A stretch of DNA of 64,000 nucleotides from Rubritalea squalenifaciens DSM 18772 (lineage in GTDB: Bacteria; Verrucomicrobiota; Verrucomicrobiia; Verrucomicrobiales; Akkermansiaceae), in NCBI RefSeq assembly GCF_900141815.1, contig NZ_FQYR01000004.1:372001-436000 (forward strand). Direction: 5' to 3'. How positions within the stretch are numbered: position 1 is the first letter of the stretch; every line of letters begins with the position of its first letter. This document shows positions 27,914 to 36,426 of this stretch, in pieces. The notes under the pieces were generated by a model. That model searched no databases. It saw only the letters and a program-made list of their open reading frames with translations, and had not been told where the DNA came from. The translations under genes and the position numbers were made by a program.

Positions 27914-28603
27914 TCAAGCGTGCTCTTCACCCCAGAGCCTGAATCCACCCGTGAAGGCCGCGCCGTTATCGGTGCGGCGTGTGCCTTTCGGCATGGGATC
28001 TAGCAGCTTGGCATTGCCACCACCGATGACGATGTCTTCAGCATTGAAAGCGTCGCGCAGGATCTTGATGACTTTGCGCACGTGCTTCTCCCATTTTTCC
28101 GCGCCTAGTTTGTTGAAGCCCTTTTTACCTACGTATTGTTCGAAGGATTTCTTCTTTCTATAGGGAAGGTGGCCAGCCTCTAGCGGGATGATGGTGCCAT
28201 CGCAGATGAGTGTGGTACCAAGTCCAGTACCGAAGCCCAAGAAGAGCATGGTGCCGCCATGGTAGCAGCCATAGGCCTGCATGGCCGCATCATTGATCAC
28301 CTTGGTAGGAACGCCAAACGCTTTTTCGAAATCAAAACCGATCCATCCTTTGCCTAGGTTGACCGGATTAGTCGCCGGTTCACCGTGTAGGACCACACAT
28401 GGAATGCCGAGCGCTACGTGATCATAGTCCCATTCCGCTGTGGCTTCCTGCACTAGTTTGATCATCTGCTCGGGAGTCATGTCAGGTTCGGAGGGGATTT
28501 TGATCCGCTCTTCCTGACCGGTCGCGATCATCTTAATATTCGAGCCCCCTACATCGATGACGAGGATTTGAGGTTTTGTGTTCTTCTGAGAGTTAGCAGC
28601 CAT
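27914..28603 (-). CDS. ppgK: ROK-family glucokinase, polyphosphate glucokinase type
   Basis: The 229-residue protein shows the ROK phosphate motif IDVGGSNIK, the sugar site (GKGWIGFDFEKAFGVPTKVINDA), and LGFGTGLGT. The PPGK-type run EAGHLPY...FEQYVGKKGFNKLGAEKWEKHV follows. It phosphorylates glucose with polyphosphate and/or ATP. It converges on the decarboxylase gene. With malQ and GH13 it completes a path from glucan to glucose 6-phosphate. It is the last chromosomal gene before the island. Confidence 0.9.
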   Translation of the reverse strand: MAANSQKNTKPQILVIDVGGSNIKMIATGQEERIKIPSEPDMTPEQMIKLVQEATAEWDYDHVALGIPCVVLHGEPATNPVNLGKGWIGFDFEKAFGVPTKVINDAAMQAYGCYHGGTMLFLGFGTGLGTTLICDGTIIPLEAGHLPYRKKKSFEQYVGKKGFNKLGAEKWEKHVRKVIKILRDAFNAEDIVIGGGNAKLLDPMPKGTRRTDNGAAFTGGFRLWGEEHA

Positions 28604-28842
28604 TCGAGAATCAGTGTCCGATGCCGGATTCTACCAGAAGATCTACCCTGATAGGAAGAACTCACTGGGGAAATCCCACATATGCTTCAAAGATTCACAA
28701 AATCTGTGCCGGGGGTACAACAAAATCTCACGACGAAATTGCCACGTGGTGATTAGAGATCAGGGCAAGATAGAGCTAAGCTTTGCTATAGACTCAGAGT
28801 AGAGGAACTGCGTTCGCATCCCTCAGGATCCTGATATCAAAA
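28604..28842. other. Intergenic stretch left of the island
   Basis: This holds the ppgK promoter region and no convincing gene. A short open frame on the plus strand (28,614-28,802) has no recognisable features and is probably chance. Confidence 0.5.
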
Positions 28843-28864
28843 AAGCCATCTTAGTAGATGGCTT
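28839..28864 (-). terminator. Terminator hairpin beside the left att site
   Basis: A 9-bp stem (AAGCCATCT/AGATGGCTT, loop TAGT, 28,843-28,864) is followed on the minus strand by T residues. It lies 6 bases beyond the tRNA-Ser fragment. It is best read as the original terminator of the chromosomal tRNA-Ser gene, separated from the tRNA when the island inserted. Confidence 0.8.
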
Positions 28865-28870
28865 CATTTT

Positions 28871-28905
28871 AAAATGGCGGACAGGGAGGGATTCGAACCC
28901 TCGGT
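28871..28905 (-). repeat. Left att site: isolated tRNA-Ser 3' fragment
   Basis: The 35 bases are identical to 62,827-62,861. Read on the minus strand they give the T arm, acceptor 3' strand, discriminator G and CCA of tRNA-Ser. The 5' part of a tRNA is missing, and sequence identity stops abruptly at both ends. Confidence 0.93.
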
Positions 28906-29003
28906 TCGGGAATGGAGTGTCCACAGTTGTCCGTGGTATTCTATGAATATTGATTTATATAGGTTTTTGGTTCTTCTGTGAATTTCGTTGGACGGATGTG
29001 GAT

Positions 29004-29023
29004 GGTTCCACTATAGGTTCCAC
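29004..29023. promoter_or_regulatory. Paired GGTTCCAC repeats, possible integrase arm-type sites
   Basis: GGTTCCAC occurs twice with a 12-bp period just before the integrase ATG. A matching pair, GGTTCCAC plus GGTTACCC with the same 12-bp period, lies at 62,750-62,769 near the other island end. The common spacing and location near both ends suggest recombinase or accessory-factor binding. Confidence 0.45.
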
Positions 29024-30183
29024 ATGGCTTTTGTGTACCAGAAATCCAATTCGAAGTACTGGATTGCCCATTTTACGACAAGGACGGGAAGAGGTGCAGC
29101 CGTAGTACCAAGGTAGTTAGAAAGGGAGTAAGTTCCCGGAGGGAGGCTCAGAAGATCGCTGATGATTATGAAGAGGCTGCACGCAAGAAAAGGACCGCAA
29201 AGCAGACCCGGGAGGTAATTGCCTCTCTACACCAGAAGATCACTGGAGAGGATCTACCTACCATTTCCCTGGAAAAGCATCTCAAGTCCTGGCTTGAGAG
29301 AAAGAGACCGGAAGTGTCTGATGCTACCTTTGCATTCTATGCCGGGGTGCAGAAGAAACTGGAAGCCTACTTCGGAGATAAACTCGGTGAAGACATCAAC
29401 AACTTCAGTCGGCAGGAGATCACGAACTTCAGGAATCATCTATCCAAGAAACTCGCGGCCAAGACAGTCAACCACCAGATCAAGGCATTGAAGTCGATTT
29501 TCAGGGATGCCCTGCGGGATGGTTTTCTGCTTGAGAACCCGGCTGAGCATGTGGATTCAGTTAAGGATGACAAGAGCACTAAGGAGCAGCGAAAGCCCTT
29601 CACCGTCGATGAACTTAAGCTGGTGATGGAGCATGCCAATTCCGAGTGGAGAAGCATGGTGTTGTTCGGGCTCTACACAGGCCAGCGTCTAGGAGACATC
29701 GTCAAGCTGAGATGGTCTAACATCGACCTCAACCGGGGCATGATCAACTTGGTCACAGGTAAGACCGGAAAACGCCTACACATCCCAATCGCCAAGCCTC
29801 TACTGGACCACATAGAAAGATTGCCCGTAGGTGACGATCCCCAGGCATGCATTCACCCTAAGTCATGCGAGACCCTCCAGAATGCCAACTGGCAAGTATC
29901 GACTCTCAGTAACCAGTTTACCAAGATCCTGGAACATGCCGGGTTGAGGGAAAAGACCACCCACCAGAAGAAGGGACAGGGGAGATCCGCAAAACGCCAG
30001 GCTATGCAGCTCTCTTACCACTCTCTGCGCCACACTGCAGTCAGTCTCATGCATGAAGCCGGTATTCCCGCCGCCTCCGTCCAAGCCCTCATCGGCCACG
30101 ACTCGGAAGCAGTCCACCAAGCATACACGCACATCGGAGATGATGCATTACGTAAGGCTGCTGACTCACTGCCGAAATTATAG
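29024..30183 (+). pseudogene. Tyrosine recombinase (phage-type integrase), single-base frameshift
   Basis: Translation from ATG 29,024 gives MAFVYQKSNSKYWIAHFTTR, a typical integrase N-terminus, then shifts and stops at 29,114. The rest continues in the next frame from about 29,083 (DGKRCSRSTKVVRK...). The 1,160-base length is one base short of a 386-residue protein, so a one-base loss near 29,081-29,083 explains it. The catalytic part is intact in the downstream frame: Arg in TGQRLGDIVKLRW, HSLRHT (H-x-x-R), GHD, and Tyr in AYTHIGDD. A truncated product from GTG 29,314 would lack the N-terminal arm-binding domain. It lies directly beside the left att site. Confidence 0.88.
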
Positions 30184-30290
30184 CTAGCGGTGTATAGTTT
30201 TCCCAGAGTTTGCTCCTCTAGTTGAGCATGCTCAAGATGAGTTTCTTAGAAGTACTACTTTTGTGGCATTCAGGTAAATGGCCATTCGCT

Positions 30291-31127
30291 CTATGGTTTT
30301 CTATGCTTTCGCATAAGTAGGCCGAAACAAACCAGGCTGATTAGGCTCAAAGATGACGGCTCTGGGATGGAAGTGAGTGTATAATCACCGGTGCCAGCAG
30401 TGCCACTAGTAATAAAGTGATCAGCGAAGAGACCCGCATTGCTGCCATTGTAGGTCAAGATGCCTTCATTCCAAAGCGTTTCCCAAGTAACCGCATTATT
30501 GCTACCGCCTGTGTTTCTTCTTCCTACCCGGCCTTCTACGGTAGAGCCAGCTCCGTTGATGTTAAGAGAAAAGCTATTTCCTGCTGCATCTGTATCCCAG
30601 AACCAGATGCCAACCACGCCGTTGGCATCAATGGTAGAATTCGTGAGGTTGACTGAGACAACTTGGTTTCCTGTATTATTGTTGTGGCCAAACCAAAGCT
30701 CACCACCAATGCTGAAATTGCTGTTTACTGCATTGATGCCGCTATTATTGTCTGTGTTAAAGGCGAGTACTACATTGCCGCCTGCACGGCTGAAAGTACT
30801 ATCGTTGAGGGTGAGTGTGCCATTGTTGATTCTAGCCCAATTACTGGCAGTCTGAGTAAGTGTTGAGCCGCCGCTAACAGTGACACTGCCTCCGTCAACG
30901 GTCAGATCTCCGCCGGGCACATATGTGACAGTATCTCCATTGCTGATTGTTATATCGTCAGCGGCTGTTGGTACGCTATTCGTATCCCAGTTTAATCCTG
31001 TTTGCCAAATGCCATCACTACCTTCACCGTCCCAAGCAATTGATGCTGCGTGAGCTCCTGTTGTGAGAATGCCTGTTGATACTATGGCCAGTAGGAATGG
31101 TAACTTGAAACTTTGTTTATCCATCAT
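30291..31127 (-). CDS. PEP-CTERM secreted protein
   Basis: The 278-residue precursor has a signal peptide (about residues 1-27, ...GILTTGAHA). A beta-rich body of short repeats follows, opening with WDGEGSDGIWQTGLNWDTNSVP, an autotransporter/pectate-lyase-like repeat style. It ends in a PEP-CTERM sorting signal (IPEPSS, hydrophobic run, RKHRKP). PEP-CTERM proteins are processed by an exosortase and exported to the surface or matrix. A TTG further upstream (31,190) is unlikely. An island 17-bp operator copy lies 90 bases upstream, shared with the divergent sulfatase. Confidence 0.85.
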   Translation of the reverse strand: MMDKQSFKLPFLLAIVSTGILTTGAHAASIAWDGEGSDGIWQTGLNWDTNSVPTAADDITISNGDTVTYVPGGDLTVDGGSVTVSGGSTLTQTASNWARINNGTLTLNDSTFSRAGGNVVLAFNTDNNSGINAVNSNFSIGGELWFGHNNNTGNQVVSVNLTNSTIDANGVVGIWFWDTDAAGNSFSLNINGAGSTVEGRVGRRNTGGSNNAVTWETLWNEGILTYNGSNAGLFADHFITSGTAGTGDYTLTSIPEPSSLSLISLVCFGLLMRKHRKP

Positions 31128-31216
31128 AGTTGGGGATGTTTTTGCTAGAATTGCAATTTTTACAATAGCTCTGAGATGAGTTAGTTGCAAGGTCTACTTT
31201 AGGTTAAAGTACATAT

Positions 31217-31233
31217 TGTCTAATGAGTAGACA
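31217..31233. promoter_or_regulatory. Island 17-bp operator, copy 1 (TGTCTAATGAGTAGACA)
   Basis: A perfect TGTCTA-5-TAGACA inverted repeat between the divergent PEP-CTERM and sulfatase genes, 51 bases before the sulfatase ATG. Confidence 0.7.
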
Positions 31234-31283
31234 GCTGGATTTTTGCTATTTTTCGTAGTGATGACTCACGTATAGTGGGAGAT

Positions 31284-33035
31284 ATGATTTTTAGACTGCT
31301 ATGGTTGTTCGCTCTGGGTATCGGGCTTTGCTATGGGGCGGAGAGGCCGAATGTCATTTTAGTGATGACAGATGATCAGGGTTACGGGGACTTTGGATTC
31401 ATGGGCAACGATTTGATTAAGACTCCGGAACTGGATGCGATGGTACAACGTGGTGCGATCTGGAGTGAGTTTTATGTGAGCCCGGTGTGTTCCCCAACGA
31501 GGGCGTGTCTGATGACTGGAAGATATAACCACCGGACGAAGTGCATTGATACCTATCTGGGTAGGTCAATGATGTCGACTGATGAGTATACTCTGGCGGA
31601 GGCTCTGCGTGATGCTGGCTATGCTACGGGGATTTTTGGCAAATGGCATCTGGGTGATAACTATCCTATGCGCCCCAGTGATCAGGGTTTCGAATATTCC
31701 TTCATTCACAAGGGTGGAGGGCTAGGACAGCCGGCTGATCCCCGTGATAATGCATCACGGTATACAGATGCTCTGTTATTCGAGAATGATCGTGAGGTAG
31801 AGACGCGGGGATACTGCACGGATGTGTTTTTTGGGAGGAGTTTCTCTTTTATGGAGAAGTGCCGGCAGGATGGGAAGCCGTTCTTTGTCTACCTGGCACC
31901 CAACGCGCCTCACTCTCCATTCCACGATGTACCGGTGGAGCTCTATAATAAGTACAAGAAGGTAGATTTCAGTGGAATTATGGTGGGAATAAAGGAAGGG
32001 CAAAGAGCAATAGAGAACGACAAACTGGCCCGTATTGCGGCGATGATTACCAATATCGATGATAATATGGGTAAGTTATTCAAACGTCTCGACAGGATGG
32101 GGGTTACTGAGAATACCATAGTGATTTTTCTAACAGACAATGGTCCAAATACGCGACGATACGTGGGGAGGTTCCGTGGTAAGAAATCCGAGCTTTATGA
32201 AGGGGGAGTTCGGACGCCGCTTCTAATCCAGTGGCCGGGGGGGATCAAACAGGGAACAAAGGTCAAGCATTCGGTTGCTGCGCATATCGATCTCATGCCT
32301 ACTGTGCTGGCTGTGTGTGGGGTTGAGGATTTGCCGCAGAATCTGGATGGGAGAAGTATTCTGTCCCAGCTGAAAGCTCCTTATACGAGTATGGAGGAGC
32401 GCCCGATTATCATTCAATATCATCGTGGTGATGAAATCAGTAAATACCACAGCTGCATGGTGCGAAGGGGTAAATGGAAGCTGGTGCATCCGAGCGGTAC
32501 TCAGAGGGAGAGCTTTGTCGGGGAGCCTAAGTGGGAGCTGTATGATCTGGAGAAGGATCCGGGAGAGGTGAATGATTTGTCAGTGAGCCATCCCGATGTA
32601 GTTGCTGAACTCGTGGCTATCTACGAAGCATGGTATACAGACGTAAGTTCCGAGCGGAAAGATCAGCCAAGCCCGCCATACATTCTCATTGATAAAGATA
32701 AGGAGAATCCTTCAGTACTTACCTGGCAGGACATGATTGAGGGCACGTGGCGGCCTAACAAAGTAGGTTTTTACAAAGTCGATTTTGTGCATGACGGAAG
32801 ATATGACATCCGTTTCGAGGGAGCACATCAGCATAAGATGGATGCCAATAAGAAATGGACAGCTATCCTGCAACTTGGAAAGAAGAGTTACTCTGCCCCC
32901 TTTGATCCCGAGAGGAAGCTGGCCATCTTTGAAGCGCTTTCGATTCCTGCCGGGAAATACACGTTGAAGCCCAAGGTTGTGTCAGATGACGGAGAGGAAT
33001 GGTCGGTCTACCATACGCGCATACTTCATCGCTAA
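31284..33035 (+). CDS. Secreted sulfatase with C-terminal accessory domain
   Basis: The 583-residue protein has a signal peptide (LLWLFALGIGLCYGA). Sulfatase motifs are MTDDQGYGDFGF, CSPTR with the formylglycine Cys69, GKWHLG and FLTDNGP. After the catalytic core (to about residue 470) comes a roughly 100-residue beta domain, often seen in polysaccharide sulfatases. The start ATG 31,284 has a GGGAG ribosome-binding sequence just upstream. It probably removes sulfate from host or algal glycans before the GH20 and GH38 enzymes act. A good operator copy lies in its promoter. Confidence 0.92.
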   Translation: MIFRLLWLFALGIGLCYGAERPNVILVMTDDQGYGDFGFMGNDLIKTPELDAMVQRGAIWSEFYVSPVCSPTRACLMTGRYNHRTKCIDTYLGRSMMSTDEYTLAEALRDAGYATGIFGKWHLGDNYPMRPSDQGFEYSFIHKGGGLGQPADPRDNASRYTDALLFENDREVETRGYCTDVFFGRSFSFMEKCRQDGKPFFVYLAPNAPHSPFHDVPVELYNKYKKVDFSGIMVGIKEGQRAIENDKLARIAAMITNIDDNMGKLFKRLDRMGVTENTIVIFLTDNGPNTRRYVGRFRGKKSELYEGGVRTPLLIQWPGGIKQGTKVKHSVAAHIDLMPTVLAVCGVEDLPQNLDGRSILSQLKAPYTSMEERPIIIQYHRGDEISKYHSCMVRRGKWKLVHPSGTQRESFVGEPKWELYDLEKDPGEVNDLSVSHPDVVAELVAIYEAWYTDVSSERKDQPSPPYILIDKDKENPSVLTWQDMIEGTWRPNKVGFYKVDFVHDGRYDIRFEGAHQHKMDANKKWTAILQLGKKSYSAPFDPERKLAIFEALSIPAGKYTLKPKVVSDDGEEWSVYHTRILHR

Positions 33036-33067
33036 GTGATAGTATTCATGGTTGGAGAGGAGTAGGC

Positions 33068-33084
33068 TGACTACAGAAGGGACA
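33068..33084. promoter_or_regulatory. Island 17-bp operator, copy 2 (TGACTACAGAAGGGACA)
   Basis: A match to the island motif 97 bases before the second PEP-CTERM gene. The right half GGGACA is exact. Confidence 0.6.
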
Positions 33085-33181
33085 GCTGCTAAATAGTGGC
33101 GTTAGATGAGGATGGTTCTACAAGTGTATAAAGATCATTACCTAATGGTAGTGTGATGATTACAAACATAATCCTCAAGAT

Positions 33182-34012
33182 ATGAACTCAAGAAACATAC
33201 TCATGACTCTGGCCACTGCAGGCCTACTTACAGCTTCCAGTCAGGCAGCCCTCGTCCTCTGGGACGGTGGCACAGGAAGCTGGAGTGACTCCAACTGGAA
33301 CGGCGGCGGAGCAGCACCGGCCATGGATGGTACCGACGATGCACAGATTGACTCAGGTCTGGTAACTTATACGCCAGGCGGTGATTTTGGTCTAGGCTTT
33401 GGTAGCTCCAATGTAACTGTGAGCGGCGGTGAGCTGACTCAAACCGTAAGTAACTGGTGGCAGTTTGATGGCTCTACAGTGTTCACTGTTAGCGGCGGAG
33501 TTGTCAACACCTCAGCAAACAACGTACAGTTTGGTAACTCTGGCGCAGACACCGCTAGTCTGGTGATAACATCTGGTGAATTTAACCATACTGGTAATGG
33601 TGAGTTTAAATTACGAGGTGGAAATACGATGACGGTATCAGGAGGTAGCTTTTCGTCACGCTTTCTGAGTTTAGGTGATTTTGGTGCAGCTACCATTGAT
33701 GTGTCTGGTGGCGTTTTCAAAATCAACGATGGCAGCATCGGTGCCAATGGTATCTATATCGGTTCTGCTGGTTCCTATATCGATATTACAGCCAATGGAG
33801 TGATGAATGTCGGCAACATTAGCGTTTCTGATGCCATCACAGCATATCTCGACAGCGACAAAGTGCGATTTGGGGGGGATATTGATAATGCGTTGCTTTC
33901 AGTTACTGATGACGGTGCAGGTGGTGTGAACATTTCAGCTATCCCAGAGCCTGCAGCAAGCTCTCTAATCGGTATGGCTGGGCTGCTTTTGTTGTTACGT
34001 AGACGCAGATAA
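33182..34012 (+). CDS. PEP-CTERM secreted protein, beta-helix-like
   Basis: The 276-residue precursor has a signal peptide (to about residue 22, TASSQA). A body of short VSGG-type repeats follows (VTVSGGELTQT, FTVSGGVVNT, MTVSGGSFS, IDVSGGVF), suggesting a right-handed beta-helix. The C-terminus is a PEP-CTERM signal (IPEPAASS, hydrophobic run, RRRR). It resembles the 30,291 protein in its opening (LVLWDGGTGSWSDSNWN) and both probably belong to one surface system. A hairpin follows the gene. Confidence 0.85.
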   Translation: MNSRNILMTLATAGLLTASSQAALVLWDGGTGSWSDSNWNGGGAAPAMDGTDDAQIDSGLVTYTPGGDFGLGFGSSNVTVSGGELTQTVSNWWQFDGSTVFTVSGGVVNTSANNVQFGNSGADTASLVITSGEFNHTGNGEFKLRGGNTMTVSGGSFSSRFLSLGDFGAATIDVSGGVFKINDGSIGANGIYIGSAGSYIDITANGVMNVGNISVSDAITAYLDSDKVRFGGDIDNALLSVTDDGAGGVNISAIPEPAASSLIGMAGLLLLLRRRR

Positions 34013-34055
34013 GTTTTCTGTGCGTGTATTAGAGAGCATATAGGTACAAAGAGAA

Positions 34056-34090
34056 TTACTCCCACTCAGGTATAATTTGAGTGGGAGTAA
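34056..34090 (+). terminator. Stem-loop after the second PEP-CTERM gene
   Basis: A 13-bp perfect stem (TTACTCCCACTCA at 34,056-34,068 and TGAGTGGGAGTAA at 34,078-34,090) has a 9-base loop. No long T run follows on the plus strand, so termination may be imperfect. Confidence 0.7.
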
Positions 34091-34127
34091 ATCGTCTTAT
34101 GGGTATGATACAGTTATGCTAGCAGCG

Positions 34128-35036
34128 ATGAATAGATTTAGCCTTATGGCAATCCTATTGGTATGTGGTTTTTGCCTAGGGGGGAGTGTGCGGGCCGAGG
34201 TAGGAAGTGGTTCTCCACAGGCCAAGGTTTTCAGAGTGATGACTTATAATATCTGGAATGTCTTTGATAATAAGAATCAACTGGAGAATGGTGTTCGATG
34301 GATCAAGGAACAGGATGTAGATGTTCTGGCGTTACAAGAGCTGACCAATGTTAAGCCTGAATTTCTAGGTAGCATAGCAAAGCGATGGGGGCATGAGTAT
34401 TCGGCATTATTGAAAACGTCAGGCTACTCGGTTGGTTTGACATCACGTACTCCTATTGAGATCAGAGACAAGAGGCTCAAGGGGATGCATCACGGTTACC
34501 TTCATGCGAGCACAGCCAACCTGGAGGTATTTGTCGTTCATTTGTCCCCGTTCAAGTACGAGGTGCGGACTAGGGAGGCAGAAATCCTGGTGGAGCAAAT
34601 CAAACCGCTACTTGAGCAGAAGAAGCGAGTCATCGTTATGGGGGATTTCAATGCGCTGAGCCCGAGCGACAGATTATTTCTAGATAAGAATGAAGAGGCG
34701 CTGAAGGCAGCGAGTGAGACCGACACCAAACACGCGCACGTTCAGAACCTAAAGGATGGTAAGTTCGACTACGGGGTGATGGCTCACTTTCTCAACGCTG
34801 GTCTGCATGATGTCGTCGATAAACAGCTTCCTTTGAACGCCGTGGACAGGGTGACTTGTCCGACAGGGATTTTTGCGGACAAAAAAACGGTTCCGGCGAA
34901 TGGACAGAGGGTCGATTTTATATTGGTCAGCCCGAATTTATACCATCGCATTAGTAAAAGTTTTATCCCGAGAGATGAAATCTTGAATCGTATTTCAGAT
35001 CACTATCCGGTTTCTGTAGAATTCAAGAGTAACTAG
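34128..35036 (+). CDS. Endonuclease/exonuclease/phosphatase (EEP) superfamily secreted protein
   Basis: The 302-residue protein has a signal peptide (FSLMAILLVCGFCLGGSVRA). EEP motifs are present: MTYNIWNVFD, DVLALQE, VHLSP, VMGDFNA and SDHYPVSVEF. It is a secreted metal-dependent phosphodiesterase or phosphatase, and its substrate could be DNA, a phospholipid or a phosphosugar. ATG 34,116 is an equal alternative start. It precedes a second phosphoesterase gene, so release of phosphate from polymers is plausible. Confidence 0.88.
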   Translation: MNRFSLMAILLVCGFCLGGSVRAEVGSGSPQAKVFRVMTYNIWNVFDNKNQLENGVRWIKEQDVDVLALQELTNVKPEFLGSIAKRWGHEYSALLKTSGYSVGLTSRTPIEIRDKRLKGMHHGYLHASTANLEVFVVHLSPFKYEVRTREAEILVEQIKPLLEQKKRVIVMGDFNALSPSDRLFLDKNEEALKAASETDTKHAHVQNLKDGKFDYGVMAHFLNAGLHDVVDKQLPLNAVDRVTCPTGIFADKKTVPANGQRVDFILVSPNLYHRISKSFIPRDEILNRISDHYPVSVEFKSN

Positions 35037-35253
35037 TTACTGATTTTGTTGTGATTCTGGTGATTGGCCTATCGCTTATTGATTTGGAATCTAGCTTATA
35101 AATCAGAGCTATATGTTCATGTGTCTCGTATGTTTTACATATGTGGCGTAATGACGAGCTGAGGGGGCTGTCATAATGCAAGGTGTTGAATGTTTTTGGA
35201 AGCTGCTGAACTGTAAGTTATATGAAATATAATCGTCTCTATATGTATAGATT

Positions 35254-36225
35254 ATGAAAAGAAGGAGTGCTCTGAAGATGTTGTCCACTGGGGTTGTAAG
35301 TATCGCTTTGCCCCAGGAGGTTTTGGCTAAGCTTGGAAAAATAAACCGAGTTGTGAGGTTGGGTGTAATCACGGATTTGCACCATGATATAATGCATGAT
35401 GGACACAAACGTCTTGCGACCTTTCTAGAGGAGATGAAAAAGATCAGACCAGACGCTATATTGCAGATGGGTGATTTTGCTATTCCCAAAAAGGAGAGTC
35501 AGGGCTTGGTGGATGATTTTAATAGAGCACATGATACTGTCATGCATGTGATAGGGAATCATGATACGGATCTTGGTTATTCAACAGAGCAGGTGCTAAA
35601 GGCGTGGGGGATTGAAAACCGTTATTACCACAAGGATGTGGACGGATTGCGTTTCTTTGTACTAGATGGGAATGATAAGGGATCTCCAACGCACAAGGGA
35701 GGCTATGCCAATTATGTAGGTTCAGAACAGCTGGAGTGGTTGGAAACGGGATTAAAGCAGTATGACGGACCTTGTGTGATCGTTTCCCATCAGCCGTTAG
35801 GCGGGCCGGACGCGGTAGATAATGCTGCGGATATTCAGAAAATTTTAAGTTCACATAAGGACAAGGTCGTGATTGCTATTAATGGTCACACGCATATTGA
35901 TTACGTGGTGAAACTGGGTGGCATCCATTACCTGCATATTAATTCGGCCTCTTATTATTGGGTGGGAGGAAAGTACAGGCACGAGAGCTATTCTAAGAAA
36001 GTTCATGCTCAGTACCACCATCTTGCTTCGACATGTCCGTACAAAGATGCTGTTTTTACCACTCTAGAATTTGATTCTCATTCAGGGGTTGTAAAGGTGG
36101 GAGGTAAGATGAGCGAGTGGGTGGGTAAATCCCCACAGCAGCTTGATCCTTCAAAGGCTGCAAAGAATGGCGAAGATGATATGATCGTACCTGGTGTAAG
36201 AAGGCGGGTAGTCAGTAAGGTGTAG
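35254..36225 (+). CDS. Secreted calcineurin-like phosphoesterase
   Basis: The 323-residue protein starts MKRRSALKMLSTGVVSIALP, which resembles a Tat signal though the twin Arg motif is short. Phosphoesterase motifs appear in order: ITDLHHD, MGDFA, GNHD, VSHQPL and NGHTHID. It is probably exported. It follows the EEP gene by 217 bases. The substrate is unknown. Confidence 0.87.
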   Translation: MKRRSALKMLSTGVVSIALPQEVLAKLGKINRVVRLGVITDLHHDIMHDGHKRLATFLEEMKKIRPDAILQMGDFAIPKKESQGLVDDFNRAHDTVMHVIGNHDTDLGYSTEQVLKAWGIENRYYHKDVDGLRFFVLDGNDKGSPTHKGGYANYVGSEQLEWLETGLKQYDGPCVIVSHQPLGGPDAVDNAADIQKILSSHKDKVVIAINGHTHIDYVVKLGGIHYLHINSASYYWVGGKYRHESYSKKVHAQYHHLASTCPYKDAVFTTLEFDSHSGVVKVGGKMSEWVGKSPQQLDPSKAAKNGEDDMIVPGVRRRVVSKV

Positions 36226-36293
36226 GTTTTTTCTACTCAATGAAGAATCGATGCGGTCTGGGTACTAACAGTATATAGTTTGTTTTAATTTTG

Positions 36294-36348
36294 TTGCCCG
36301 CTGAACGGGAATATCAGACTTTTGAAAGTTTTTTAGTTCAGCGGGCAA
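36294..36348. terminator. Long stem-loop between convergent genes
   Basis: A 13-bp stem (TTGCCCGCTGAAC/GTTCAGCGGGCAA) encloses a 29-base loop that itself contains a small ACTTT/AAAGT hairpin. It follows the phosphoesterase gene and could terminate from either side. Confidence 0.75.
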
Positions 36349-36385
36349 TATTACGCAATGAATCTTATGTGACTCAGACTATGCG

Positions 36386-36417
36386 ATAAACTTCAGTCCA
36401 TAGATGCTGAAGTTTAT
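36386..36417 (-). terminator. Stem-loop after the GH20/peptidase gene
   Basis: An 11-bp inverted repeat (ATAAACTTCAG/CTGAAGTTTAT, 10-base loop) lies 10 bases beyond the stop of the minus-strand hexosaminidase gene. Confidence 0.6.
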
Positions 36418-36426
36418 AAAGTGTAT

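Noticed and set aside
28614-28802. 62-codon open frame left of the island
   Set aside because: Composition and lack of any motif suggest chance. It overlaps the ppgK promoter region.
29314-30183. Intact shorter integrase from GTG 29,314
   Set aside because: The upstream sequence encodes a good integrase N-terminus in the other frame, so a frameshifted full-length gene explains the data better than a short native gene.
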